Made by a program: the position numbers and the translations under genes. From positions 97,452,993 through 97,516,992 of the forward strand of contig OV884059.1 in assembly GCA_930367215.1 (NCBI GenBank): a DNA stretch of 64,000 nucleotides, written 5' to 3'. The notes beneath the pieces were generated by a model that searched no databases, was not told where the DNA came from, and worked only from the letters and a program-made list of their open reading frames with translations. The first letter of the stretch is position 1. Every line of letters begins with the position of its first letter. This DNA comes from Pollenia angustigena. Taxonomy: Eukaryota; Arthropoda; Insecta; Diptera; Polleniidae. Positions 32,366-43,912 of this stretch are shown piece after piece.

Positions 32366-32696
32366 ACACCCTTCACCACAGGTGGTGAATAGGGTATATA
32401 TAAGTTTGTCATTCCGTTTGTAATTTCTATAATAATGATGTTAGACCCTATAAAGAACATATTTTCTGGGTTCTTATGGGGAGCGAAGTTTATTTAACGA
32501 AGTCCGTCTGTCCGTTGAAATGGGGTTTCCGACGACCCCATATGTAATGGGGGCCAGGTTATTATTCATTTTTGTCACATATGGTCCGGAATTGTTTGCT
32601 ATTGAAATTCAGCAAGATCGGTCCACAAATGGCTGAGATATGAGTAAAAAACCACGACTGCCTCAAATTTTTTCTTTAAAGGTCCAATTAGACGTG

Positions 32697-32812
32697 ACAT
32701 TACCATATCAACACTGTATTACCAAAACGACGTAAACATACCATACAAACTAATTCAATTTTGGTTTCTACGGTCATACTATGGTGGCTATGGTAATACA
32801 GTGTAGGTTATG
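32697..32812. mobile_element. Small MITE inside the composite repeat
   Basis: ACATTACCATATCAACACTG pairs with ACATAACCTACACTGTATT read from the far end. The same insertion is present at 51409-51521 in copy 2, so it entered before the composite was duplicated or belongs to it. Confidence 0.6.
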
Positions 32813-32995
32813 TGGTTTTTTTTTTTTTTTTTTGTTTTTTTATACCCTTCACTACAAGTGGTTGATTTTATTTGTAATTTGTTTAATTTTACGCATACAC
32901 ATACACATTAATGCATGTATATGATATGCCGCTCAAATAAAGAAACAAACTCTTAGACTCAATATATTTTAATCTAACGCTTCCTTGGTAAAAGC

Positions 32996-33060
32996 ATTCG
33001 TAGCCGAGTTGTTAAGTTGTGTCTTGGGACTGATGATATTGCCAGTTCGAATCCCAAAGA
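32996..33060 (+). ncRNA. tRNA-derived SINE-like segment
   Basis: TAGCCGAGTTGT (33001-33012) fits a pol III A box and AGTTCGAATCC (33044-33054) a B box, with the spacing of a tRNA of the Leu/Ser type. It lacks a full acceptor stem, ends in an AAAGAGA and T-rich stretch, and occurs in three dispersed copies. I therefore read it as a SINE promoter head and not a functional tRNA gene. Confidence 0.6.
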
Positions 33061-33570
33061 GAATTTTTTTCATTTTTTTTGTGTTCAAAAAAACGATTTT
33101 AAGATTATAAAACGAATTTCAAACATCAACTTTGGCAAAAGAGGAAACGGGCTTAGGTACATAAAGACATTTTTTGTTTTTTTTATATTCTTCGGAATGA
33201 CGAAACGAAAAGTTGGCGTGGCGCAATTTGTATTAATTTATACCAACGATCATCACGCTATGTCCCCGGAGGCCGAGCACTTTTCGTGAACACACACACA
33301 ACACGAAGGTTAACGAAACAATTGTAAAAAGCCATAATTTCAAAAAACAAGAACAAAACACATAGTTAATGTCTCAAATTAGTAAATTTATTTTCCTCTC
33401 TTGGCACTCAACACACCATACACATTTTTAACTGGCTCTCTTTGTGATGACCGCTGATTTATACCTATCTAAAGAACGTTATTTATGTATATAACTTTTT
33501 GTTCTTATGTCATCATGGTGAAGGGTATATAAGATTCGGCATAGCCGAATATAGCACTCTTACTTGTTTA

Positions 33571-35775
33571 TATTAATTTTATTATATTTATTAAGAAAAA
33601 ATTTATATTAACAAAAATTATTTATTATTAATAATAAGTGTTTATTTTTAATTAATAGATCCCATATAAAGGATACTCCTGGAAATTCTAATTCTCATTG
33701 AAGGGCATCGAGGACTAAGCACAGCCGATTACAGTGCATTAACTTGTTTTTTCCAGTTCCTGCTTAATTTTTATTCTTTTCGCTTTTTGAGTTGGTATGA
33801 CAACGATTGTTTATATTTAATGAATCAGAAGTAAAATCAACAGTTTTTATTTGGCCAGTGACAAATGAAGAAGTGGAAAAAATTACAGTTTTTCTACTTT
33901 GACTGCAGTTTTTTAAACGCTGAAGAAATTAACCAACCAAAAATTTTAGCATCGACCGCAGCACGAACAGCTTGTCTGTGTATATGTTTTGTTTGTGTAA
34001 AATTATTTAGCTGGCTTTTCATTTTTTTTTTTCGTATGTGTATTTTGTTGTTGTAAAAAATGTTTGGTTTCTTTACCAGCCAAACGGGCGCTTAGCACAA
34101 CAGAAACGAACAAACACTAATGATCTGAACGGAATTAAATGTTCTCATCTTTTTGTTGAGTTGGAGAAGAACAGCATTATTTTTGTGTTCGAAAGATAAC
34201 AAACACTATAAACGTTTTTGTTTCCCACAAACACTGGTTAAAAGAGATTTAAATGCCTAATTTGTACAAGTTTTCTACATTATTTCTTGTGCTCTGGGCT
34301 GTTAACTTTAAATAGGTCAATAATAACAACTGCCCCATTTAAGATGTTGGGCAACATTTTGCTTATAATTATAATTATATAAAATTTTTCCTTAAATTTT
34401 TTTAACCACTTTTGTTGTAAATTCATTTTGTAAACTTGTCAAAAAAAAATCGAAAAAGAAAGACATAACATAAATTCCAGATTTAAAAATCTTGTTTTGA
34501 TTTTAAAACTTATTATAAAAAAAAAAAAAAACAACACAAACTACTTTCATTATCGTCTTCAGCACTTAAACAACATACCAGCCGAAAATGTACTCAAAAG
34601 TGTGTGTTTGTCTTGTTGCTGATGTCTTCAGTCTTCTGTTTTTTATTGATCAATGAAAATGAAATTAAAAAAAAAAAAAATCATTTAAAAATATGTTAAA
34701 TAAAAATTTCATAATCGAAAAAGTGTTACATAAGATTTTCACTTTTTGTTTTTTCTATCCAATTTTTTGTATCTAAAGAGCTGAAGGGTATGACAAGGCA
34801 AATACTCAAGCTTCTGTAAGATTGTCATAACAGATGGATGGACAAAATACTTTGATGGATTTTGTTTGTTTATGCAAATATATAAATCTTTCTTTTTACA
34901 TTAAACTAAAATAGAAATTGCCATGAAAATATATTTGTTTAAATTATCCATACTTAAAAACAAAAATTTGCATAAAATTATATCTTCGTTTTTTCAGAAG
35001 AGTAGTAGTACATTAGAAGATTTGCATATAATTTAAGCAAATCTATATATTTTTGTTTAAATCAATAAATTTATTTTCTATTATAGCTAAGTCTGTCTTA
35101 AATGTATTTATTTGTCTATTCGTTGTTGTTGCATATTTTGTTCTTAAATTTGATTAACAAAGTTTTAGAAAAATATACTTGTTCACTGTAGCAAGATACA
35201 TGTAGTGTTGCCAACTCTGCGATATAATAAAATGTTTGAATAAAAAAATTTAAAATCATCTTTTTTTGTGGTATAAATCGTTTACGTGTATGAATCAAAA
35301 GAAAATTCAGTGTCATATCATAATCTCAGTAGCATTGATCGCAGATTTTAGTCCTTACCACGACAACCGGTTCAACGTACCGGAACGACTCGGTGTTCCA
35401 CCAACAACGACCAAAAAGTGTCAACTCAGCAATTCTTGTTCTGCAGGTCTTGGTGGTGCAACAACAATAACAGCCTTCGGTCCAAAAATGTTCTAAATCA
35501 AAATGGCTAATAGTTAACTTTATTTTGTTTTTTTTATTTTTTTGTCAGAACGTGGTTTGTTATAGGCATTAAGTGCCAAAGCTGGCAACACTTTATACTT
35601 GTTAATGTTATACCCTACAATAAGGCGCACCAATACCCTTGTTTTGGAGAAATATATACGGCGTTAGGATTTTTTTTTTACAAGCCCCTATTTTGATTTA
35701 AACACTCAAATTGATGGACGTCATTAGATTATCTTAGACTATAAATATACATAAAACAAGTAAAGGCGCCCGTAC
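33571..35775. other. AT-rich region with small repeat relics
   Basis: A degenerate composite-repeat tail (GAAGGGCATCGAGG...ATTAACTTGTTTT) lies near 33697-33748. The segment 33779-33925 is repeated at 37240-37378, with shared words such as GACTGCAGTTTTTTAAACGC. A GC-richer island at about 35335-35490 carries an open frame but no domain I recognise. Otherwise nothing. Confidence 0.45.
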
Positions 35776-36384
35776 ACGACATGTATTTGTCATCTGACAT
35801 GTCAAATTTTCAAGTCACATGTAATTGTTCATGTCTGTCAAAATTGCTGTTTTACATAAGGTTTATAATATTCGGTCACAAACGTACATGTACTTTGCTT
35901 TTGACATTGTCTCTGTTTTTTTCGCATTGTTATTGCAGAAACCAAAGTAGTTCTCGGTTTCAAAATAGCTTGCTGCCGCCACGAAAATATTTATTTGCGC
36001 CGTAAAATAATTTAGCCATCTTAACTTTTTTTCTTTTATTTTAAAGATACCAAGTTAGAATTTTATAATTAAACGGTTTTTATGTATATATTTACATAAA
36101 TTCTATTCAATGGTGAGATTAGCATACATATCTTGGTATTGTAAAATATTAACTTCAGCCGGCTAATGATTCCGTCAATAGTTGACGCCGCTGCCAGTTT
36201 CTTCCCGGCATAGATTTCTGATGTCAGATGGTTTGTCAGAAGAAAATAGAGCACGCTCTAATTGAAATTTTGTCAGATGACTTTGCGTCTGACTTTTGCA
36301 GAAGCAAAGCTAAAAAGGTAACACACGACATGTATGTGTTTTGCATTGGGAAATTTGGCATGTCAGATGACAAAAACATGTCGT
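35776..36384. mobile_element. Inverted-repeat element, ~609 bp
   Basis: ACACGACATGTATTTGTCAT at the left pairs with ACGACATGTTTTTGTCATC read from the right, and the arms continue through CTGACATG to about 35-40 bp. The ACGACATG word recurs internally. Target duplication not clear; no coding region. Confidence 0.6.
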
Positions 36385-36395
36385 CTATATGCTCC

Positions 36396-36440
36396 TTAAG
36401 AGTGCTATATTCGGCTGTGCCGAAGGATATATACCCTTGC
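36396..36440 (-). repeat. Composite-repeat tail, reversed
   Basis: The reverse complement of the terminal ATTCGGCATAGCCGAATATAG-type end of the composite repeat, so at least a fragment of that family lies here in opposite orientation. The sequence beyond it to about 36830 has no recognisable gene. Confidence 0.55.
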
Positions 36441-37552
36441 AATGAGAACAGAAAGTTTTATAAATGGCGTTCTTTAAAAATAAATAAATCGATTTTGTAC
36501 TACGCCCGATTCTCCACTCCCGCCACTATTTTATCGGATGTTGCCTATTGATAACCAAAATGCTACACATAAAAAATTGCAACAAGGGCAGTCGTGGTTA
36601 TTTACTAATTTCTCAGCCATTTGTTGAACGATTGGGATAAATTTCAATAGCAAATAATTTCGGACCATATGCGACAAAAGTAAATAACAACCTAGTTCCC
36701 ATCGCGTCTGTGGTCTTTGAAAAATCCATTTTAGCTGACACAAGAAAAGATGGCATGCTTTTTTCCTTACTTCTCTCGTGTAGACTCCATCATGCCAAAA
36801 ACTGTTCCTAAAGGTCAAGAAGAAATATATGTGATATATAAATACTTAACTTTATATAAATACTTAATGTTTATCATATGAAATTTATAATGATGAAAGA
36901 GAAATGATAAACGGTGTTTTATTACGCCCGATTGGAAAGATTAAGAACAAGTTCGCTGTTAAACTGCGCTTTCTCTTCGACACTTATTATTAGCATATCT
37001 GGAAAATCATCGTGAAAGATTCAAGCTTCCAAATTATCCAAATATACTTTAAAAATCTGTCAAAGATTCGTGGAATTTACGGACGACTTCGTTGGTTTTA
37101 TGGCATACATAATCATCCATTTGAACGGGTTTTTTTGAAAAAACAAACTTGCAATAATGCATTGAGACAGGGCTTAAAAACTGCAGTCGAAACCAACAAC
37201 TGTCGAACAAAAAACGAAAATTTGTGTACAACTTTTCGCTTTTTGAGTTAGATTGACAGTGACTGTTTACATTTAATGAATTCGAAGTAAAAGCAACAGT
37301 TTCTTTGTTGCCAATGACACGTGAAGAAGTGAAAGAAATTGCAGTATTTCCATCTTGACTGCAGTTTTTTAAACGCTGCAATGAGAATAATCCACAGGTT
37401 CCAGTACATCTAGAGAAATGCGCCGTCTAGTGCGGTATACAGGCTGCTGGCTTCACCGGGTCTATTTTTTTAAAGATAAAGCAAGCTCTTTTTACGGATA
37501 ATGAACAAAGATCATTTACGCACTATAATCAATGATTTTTTGTTTGATAATT
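36441..37552. other. No gene recognised
   Basis: Includes 37240-37378, the second copy of the repeat also seen at 33779-33925. The short overlapping ORFs on both strands have no domain I recognise. Confidence 0.4.
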
Positions 37553-37623
37553 GTAGATAACATTGAGCCGGGCGATAGGTGGTTTCAACAGGATGGCGCT
37601 ACGTTTCATACGGCGCAGAGTGA
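37553..37623 (+). pseudogene. Transposase relic (IS630/Tc1/mariner type)
   Basis: A short frame reads NIEPGDRWFQQDGATFHTAQS, matching the block around the second catalytic Asp of mariner-like transposases (compare WFQQDGARCHTA at about 24025). Nothing recognisable remains on either side, so this is an isolated fossil fragment. Confidence 0.6.
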
Positions 37624-38426
37624 CTGACAATCGTTTTTCATCGGCCAAAAATCTGTAACTTTTGAACCGATAGGGATAATATTGCATTTTTTTTTTTGCT
37701 GGAGAACTAACTACACTTTTAAATTCATTAAAATCTGTGTAGCAGTTATTGAGAAATTTAAGGTCAAAGTTGAACTTTTGATGTTTTTTAGCATTTAGTA
37801 AGAAAATGCTTTTGATTGTGATTGAGAATTATTTTTTATTCAAAAGGGGGATGTTTTTTTAATTGCACTGACTTAAAAACATTTAAATCTGTATAACTGC
37901 CAAATTTCATTATGATATCTTTGTTCATCTCAGATTTATAGAATGTGAAAATGAATGAATGTCCTTTCATTCATTTTCACTATAGAAATAATAATATTAA
38001 TTTTTGATATTCCATCAATCAGACATGGATAGAGATATCACAATGAAAGGTTGAAGTTATGTAGACCGAAAAGAGTTTAAAACAGTTATCTAAAAAGCAT
38101 CCCCAGTTTTGATTAAGAAATACCCCAAATTGCCAATCCCGGAAAAATTATTTTTTTTTTTTTTTTCTTTACAAAAATGGCAAAACTGTCACTTTTTACC
38201 ACTCGATATTGATCAAAATTTTCCATCAAAATCATGGGCATAAAAGAAAACAGTACTGTTTTAATGTTATAATAATCGGTTTGTTGAATTATTAGAATTT
38301 TTTACTTAAATTAATTTTTTTTTTGTTTGACAAATTTGATTTCTTTTTGGATTGGGCATGTGGGGGAAACAAATGTCAAATTGACTAAAACTTTCATCTA
38401 CAGGCATACTCATAACGTTTTCTTTT
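37624..38426. other. AT-rich region, no gene recognised
   Basis: No gene or element boundaries recognised. Confidence 0.45.
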
Positions 38427-38612
38427 GAAAAACGCACAATTTTTAAACATTATATGGTTACACCAACATATTTTCGCCAGAGGTAGCCATATTATGGTTA
38501 AATCACTCTGTTAGGAAACCAAACCACAGAAAATTATTAGTGGCAAGCACATCATTGTTAATTTTAACCATACAATTATTTTGCCTTCTTGATAGAGAAC
38601 TTATTTAACACT
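38427..38612. repeat. Degenerate relative of the 18600-19072 MITE
   Basis: Shares TAGCCATATTATGGTTAAAT-like, ATTGTTAATTTTAACCAT-like and CTTCTTGATRGAG words with the interior of 18600-19072. The ends are lost. Confidence 0.5.
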
Positions 38613-39587
38613 AGTGTATGTCCTTTCTTTTTAATGATCCCTGCTACAGACACAGACTGTAGTGATTCACTTTAATCCACTAAGCCAACAATATTCCTTC
38701 TATTTCAGTCATCTTCATTGTATAGAGTATACATTTAGCACGATTTAGTTGTGTAGAATTTTTATGGGCAAAAGTTTTGATTTGATTTAAAAGTTGAAAT
38801 TTGTTTTATTATTCTACTTTTAACCTTTAATTGTTAACAATAAAAAACACAAAGTAAATCAAAATAATTTAATGCAGCAGCAGGTCAGAGAAATTATAAT
38901 GAGTTCAAGTTTGAGAAACAAAAAAAAAACAAGAAGTATTTTTTATTTAATAAAATATTAAATGCATACGAGTTTCAAAGTATAATATTTTGCAAAGGAA
39001 TTTATCTGATTGGGTAACAGACTTCAAATCATTATTATGTATAAAGATTAAAGTATTATTAAATTTTTTCCTTTTTTTTAACTGATTACCAGAGTAAAGA
39101 TATATTAAACGTAATATGGTAATATTTAAAAAAATGTTTGTAAGCTTGCTTGTTTTATTTTTTATAAGAACATTTTTTGTGACACAAAGTTGCATGTTTT
39201 TCTATTTACTGTTTATGTTTCAATAATTTAGCATGTACATCTGTACAATATTCAGATAAAAATTGCTAGGGTCTTGTGAAATTTTGAAAAGTTCTTTTGT
39301 TAAAAAGAAACATATAAACAACAATACAACATGTATTAACAAAGAATAATTTCAAAATGTTCTCTACTTCCCTGTAGGAAGTCAATCACATTTTTAAGTT
39401 ACTTCAAACTGGTTTTTTTATAACCACATCTAGTTGATTAAGTGACTTGTTTCAATGTTGACGACTCACTATTTTAACATAGGCATGTCATAGGCAGTAG
39501 TCAATTGGCCATCTTTGCATGACTTTTTAACTCACTACTAACTACTTATTTTTCAACCTATTTACAGTTAATTAATAGTATATTCAG
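38613..39587. other. AT-rich region, no gene recognised
   Basis: Nothing that I can support. Confidence 0.5.
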
Positions 39588-40079
39588 TGGCGGCATGAAA
39601 AAACCCCCCAAAATATAACCCCCCAAAAAAATAATGAAATAACCGCCCAAAAATTTGTACAGAGAACAACAAAAACGATTTTTGGGGGGTTATTTCATTT
39701 TGTTTGGGGTGTTATTTCATTTTTTTAATTGGGTTATTATTTCATGCGGAAAAGCCTTAGTTGGCGAAGCTTGTGTTTGTTATATCATACCATTATATAT
39801 ATCGCGTGATTCTTTAAAACAAAATGTATAATTAATTGTATTACATATATTGGGCCTTTATTTCATTTCAGAAATTGGGGTTTTATTTCATATGAACTAA
39901 GCCCCCAAAAATTAGGGAAATATTTCATTTATGTTTGGGACGTTATTTCATTTCGTTGGGGGCTTATTTCATTTTCAAAAATGGGGCTTTATTGCATATG
40001 AAATAAGGCCCCACGTTTTGGGGGTTATTTTATTATTTTTTTGGGGGGTTATATTTTGGGGGGTTATTTCATTCCGCCA
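39588..40079. mobile_element. G-run-rich inverted-repeat element, 492 bp
   Basis: Ends TGGCGGCATGAAA and (reverse complement) TGGCGGAATGAAA, with complementary arms over 50 bp. Flanked by TATTCAG at 39581-39587 and 40080-40086; the duplication is 7 bp, or 8 if an A is shared with the end. The interior repeats GGGGTTATTTCATTT-like words around ten times, with runs of up to six G. No ORF of interest. Confidence 0.8.
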
Positions 40080-40487
40080 TATTCAGTTTATAATAAATTA
40101 TTTAAATTTTAAATAATGTTTGTCAAAAAAATATATGTACATACATTTGTATGTATATATACATATCTTTATATATGTATTTTGATATAGAAATAATTAT
40201 TTAAGAAAATTTTGCATTAAATGGCCTTAAATAATGATGTATAATAGTGCTGAAATAAATACGCTACATAATTGCTTGTACATAAACAGATTTGTATTGC
40301 TTCCATTTTTAATTATTTTAAATTATTTAAATATGTTTGTATATTTTATTTTCATTTGACTTCATGGTAGGGTAGCCAGATTTTAAATTCGGAAAAACAG
40401 TACATTGAATACATAAAAACAGTACAATCAAGTAAAAAACAGTACATTTTTTTGACGACAACATTACCATTTGTTTTAATAAGTAAC

Positions 40488-40570
40488 CCCCAATTTCACC
40501 AAGTTCAAACATATTGTAGGCTGGAAGTTAAAATAATAGTTAGTTTTAACTGAACTTGGTGAAATTGGGG
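40488..40570. mobile_element. MITE with 20-bp perfect ends, 83 bp
   Basis: CCCCAATTTCACCAAGTTCA at 40488-40507 is the exact reverse complement of 40551-40570. It lies inside the hAT-like element, and a longer relative is at 40932-41269. Confidence 0.75.
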
Positions 40571-40931
40571 TAAATATTTTAAACTTTTGATTGAATATGC
40601 AACAACAATTATATAAAGAAAGAAATACACTTAAAATGTGTAACGTCAAAGGAATTATTTCCAGTTTATGGCATTTCATAAATATACATATGAAATTACT
40701 CCATTTGCGTTTAAAAAGCAAACACCACAAACGAAGCATTTGGCCAGAGAAAAGCCTTACTTAGCTCAAAACAATCAACTCATTGATTTTGTAAGTACGA
40801 TTTTCTTTAAACATATTCGTATTTAAAGCAATTTTCACTACACACATAGTTGCACAAATCATATAGAATTTGAGAAAATGTTTGTTTCCTAAATTAATTT
40901 TCCAATTTTAAATAATTTTTAAATTATTTAC

Positions 40932-41269
40932 GGCTAATTTTACCAAGTTCAGCTATAATTAACTTTTATAAAAACAATAGGTTTTTTGACTTTTATAATG
41001 AAAGTTAATTAAACCTGGGGGCAAATTATGGCAGTCGCTATCGAATACTTTTTAGATTCGAATGCAATGTTATTTCAGTTGATACTGAACGAATCGTTAT
41101 TATTTTTTCAGTGTTGTGAAAACTAAAATAAATGCTTTACAATACTAAAAAAATAATTTCGATCCGTTCAGTATAGACAGAGAGAATTAGAAATATAATT
41201 GCTTTCGAATCGAAAAAGTATTCGATCACGACTGCCATAATTTGCCCCCTGAACTTTGTGAAATTGGCC
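40932..41269. mobile_element. MITE interrupted by another element
   Basis: GGCTAATTTTACCAAGTTCA at the left pairs with GGCCAATTTCACAAAGTTCA read from the right, and both continue through TTAATTAACTTT. The two halves are separated by the element at 41017-41250. Same family as 40488-40570. Confidence 0.65.
41017..41250. mobile_element. Inverted-repeat element nested in a MITE
   Basis: Arms GGGGGCAAATTATGGCAGTC and their inverted copy continue through ATCGAATACTTTTT and CGAATGCAAT-like sequence. It sits inside the MITE at 40932-41269, itself inside the hAT-like element. A partial relative is at 19367-19536. The duplication is short and ambiguous (CT or CCT). Confidence 0.7.
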
Positions 41270-41990
41270 ATTAATCTATAAAATCCAAAAAAAATAGTTT
41301 GGTTTATTTTTATTTCACAAAATCTGAAAATATTTAAAATCAAGTGCAATTGAAAACGATGAATATTTTAAAAAAAAATTTTGTAAAAATTTACTTATCT
41401 TTTTCTTATTTCAGTTATTTAGGTAAAGAAAAGTGGTCCTCAAAGGTATTAGGTATTTTTATAAATTTTGAACACGGATAATTTTCCAAATTTATTTGTT
41501 TTCAATTTTACGTGATTTCGATTTCCAGAACATGCCCGAAAATTAAAAAAGTTCTAAAAATTAACGATAACTAACGATACATTTTTTAGTACTTAAAAAA
41601 ATTTAGATTTTATTTTTGTCTTTCTCAGGTGTGGAATGGGAAAGACTATTGGAAGAGGAAGCCATAAAATCATAACAACACGAAAATATACCACTGCTAC
41701 GAGCCACCCATTATAATTTAGATTTCTACTGGTATTTATGAGAAAACAATGACCACAGCGTAATAACTCTTATTATTTTAGAACTTTTTTTTTAACACAA
41801 CATAATTTTTTGTAAGCCAGTTCTGTTAAATATAGACTGAGCAAAAAAAAAACAGTACAAAAAACAGTACAAAGTGTAAAAAACAGTACATTTGTGTACT
41901 GTTTTAGGAGTTGTGCATAAAACAGTACAATTGCAAAAAATCAGTACATGTACTGCTTAAAACAGTACGTATGGCAACCCTACTTCATGG

Positions 41991-42660
41991 CATGCTTTTT
42001 TTACTTATTTTGCTTTAACTTGTGTTTTACGTGTGCCTGTATGCAATATTTTTGATTGATATCTGCATGAGATTTAAACCAATTTGTAGTCATTTGAAAA
42101 ATAGTTAATTTATAGTTAGTGTTTTTTGCAACTGACTATTTTATTTACTACAGGGTTTTTATAAAACTACATTATCAACATGAAAGTTCTAAAATAATTT
42201 GATTAAAAACTAATTTCTTATAAGCCACAGATACCTTTAAGAGTTTTCCGGATTAAATAAACACCAATTGAATGTTGCTAATGGTATTAAAAATCTCTAA
42301 TGAAATATCCACTTCTAAGCTCTAAAGGCTGTATAAAAACATAAAACGAACACAACAAACAGAGAAAAATCAAAGTCTTAATCCAATCAAAAAGAAACAT
42401 GTTAATTACTTAAGAAAATAACAACTTTCAATTTCAATTTGATTTTTGAGTAACACAATAATGTTAAGCATTACCCAGCAGTTCGAAAAAATTGTTTGCA
42501 AGTGCTCTGGTATTGCGTCCGATTAAAATTACAGAAATAATAATCATATCTTGAGAATGGCTCTTGCCGTTCTAAATTTACAAATACTTTCTTATTTATA
42601 TATATCTAGAGAAAAAAATCATTTTTCAGAAAATTTTCCTAAATAAGCAAAAAAAAAATA
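41991..42660. other. AT-rich region, no gene recognised
   Basis: Nothing that I can support. Confidence 0.5.
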
Positions 42661-42684
42661 TGACAAACAATCGACGAAACGTCG
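42661..42684 (+). ncRNA. Truncated hammerhead-like motif
   Basis: GACAAACAATCGACGAAACG matches the second half of the motif at 17024-17062 and 48333-48371, but the first half is missing. It marks the 5' truncation point of this element. Confidence 0.5.
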
Positions 42685-43474
42685 AAATTGAATTTTATTT
42701 ACATTGAAGAAATTTAGGCCCTATTAGGTTGACAAAAAAAAAACAACATTCATAAATTCATCACTCTGGCCAAAGAAACAACTACAACAATAAATTAACA
42801 TCGGAGAGCTTGCCGAACAAATGCAAGCACTTATAGGAGACAAAAACACCTACAGAATTTCAAGAGCAGATCCAACTGACAAACTTCAGAAACAAAACTA
42901 TACCATTATTTCTGATCTCTACAAAAATAATATTATTAATACAGGGGAAAAACGTAAACTTCTTTGTTCTGCGGCTACTGCACCTAGAATATATGGCTTA
43001 CCCAAAATATATAAGGAAGGGACACCCTTACGACCTCAGTTCAAGTACCATGTTACCAATTATCAAAATACGTTGGTAATATTCTTAAAGTCACAATTTC
43101 TGAAAAATATAATGTTAAAAATTCGCTACGAGTAACGGAGCAACTGAGAGGCGTGAAAATTAACAATAATGAAACTATGATATCGTTTGACGTGATTTCA
43201 CGAACATCCCAATTCAGACGGCAATAAACACAATCATGAAAAATTGGAATATTATTAAAAATCATACTAAGATGTCCAGCTCAGAATTTTTAAGAATACT
43301 CAAATTTTGTCTAAATGACAATAATTATTTTAGGTTTGGTGAAAATATTTATACTCAAATCTTTGGTATGCCAATGGGGAACCCACTATCACCCACTATA
43401 TCGGATATCATACTTGACAACCTACTTGACGATGCAATTACTGAACTAGAAAATAAAAATATTTACATTAAATA

Positions 43475-43509
43475 TATCGCCAAATATGTCGTCCACATAT
43501 TTGGCGATA
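43475..43509. other. Perfect 15-bp palindrome over the RT catalytic motif
   Basis: TATCGCCAAATATGT and ACATATTTGGCGATA are exact reverse complements around the 5-base loop CGTCC. The centre is where the RT YVDD codons should be. I infer that a template-switch event copied one arm from the other and erased the catalytic codons. Confidence 0.85.
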
Positions 43510-43912
43510 ACTCGCATAGAAGACAAGGGCACAATTCTGTCAATTTTTAACAAACAACACCCTAAAACAATTTACTACTGAGATTGAGAAAAACGGAGAA
43601 ATCGCGTACTTAGACTCAAAAATTATACGCAAAAATAATAACATTCTGTTTGATTGGTACACTTAAGAAACATCTTCAGGAATGAATTACCACGCTACAC
43701 AACCCAAAAATCAAATTATAAACACAGCAACAAATTTTATTTCTAGGGTATACAACATAAGTGATACACAATTTCATAATAAAAACAAACACATTATAAC
43801 AAACATTTTAAAAAACAATAGCTTTCCCACCAAACTCACATCTACATTGATAGACAATACGATTAAACAATTGGATAAGGACATAAATAACCACAACAAA
43901 TCTGCAAACATA

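Larger units (their letters stand above)
32366..33570 (+). mobile_element. Composite mini-me / tRNA-like repeat, copy 1
   Basis: Starts with a mini-me like head (CCTTCACCACAGGTGG, then GGGTATATATAAG and the TTCTGGGTTCTTATG core), contains a small MITE (32697-32812), a second CCTTCACTACAAGTGG head at about 32847 and a tRNA-like segment (32996-33060). It ends GAAGGGTATATAAG...ATAGCACTCTTACTTGTTT. Copies 2 (51073) and 3 (61456) share this order, so it moved or amplified as one unit. It is uninterrupted where copies 2 and 3 carry insertions and so gives their empty sites. Confidence 0.65.
40368..41982. mobile_element. hAT-like non-autonomous element, 1.6 kb
   Basis: Terminal inverted repeats TAGGGTAGCCA and TAGGGTTGCCA, flanked by the 8-bp duplication CTTCATGG at 40360-40367 and 41983-41990. 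An 8-bp duplication and a YAGGGTTGCCA-like end are typical of hAT elements. Both ends carry clusters of AAAACAGTACA, probable subterminal transposase-binding repeats. No transposase found. It is the host of the nested elements at 40488 and 40932. Confidence 0.85.

Noticed and set aside
33001..33060. Functional tRNA-Leu or tRNA-Ser gene
   Set aside because: The A and B boxes are recognisable, but the acceptor stem and anticodon arm do not fold properly and the sequence is part of a dispersed repeat with at least three copies.
40368..41982. A CTTCATGG-flanked complete autonomous hAT transposon
   Set aside because: The ends and duplication fit, but there is no transposase reading frame. Internal ORFs fall in nested MITEs or are shadows.
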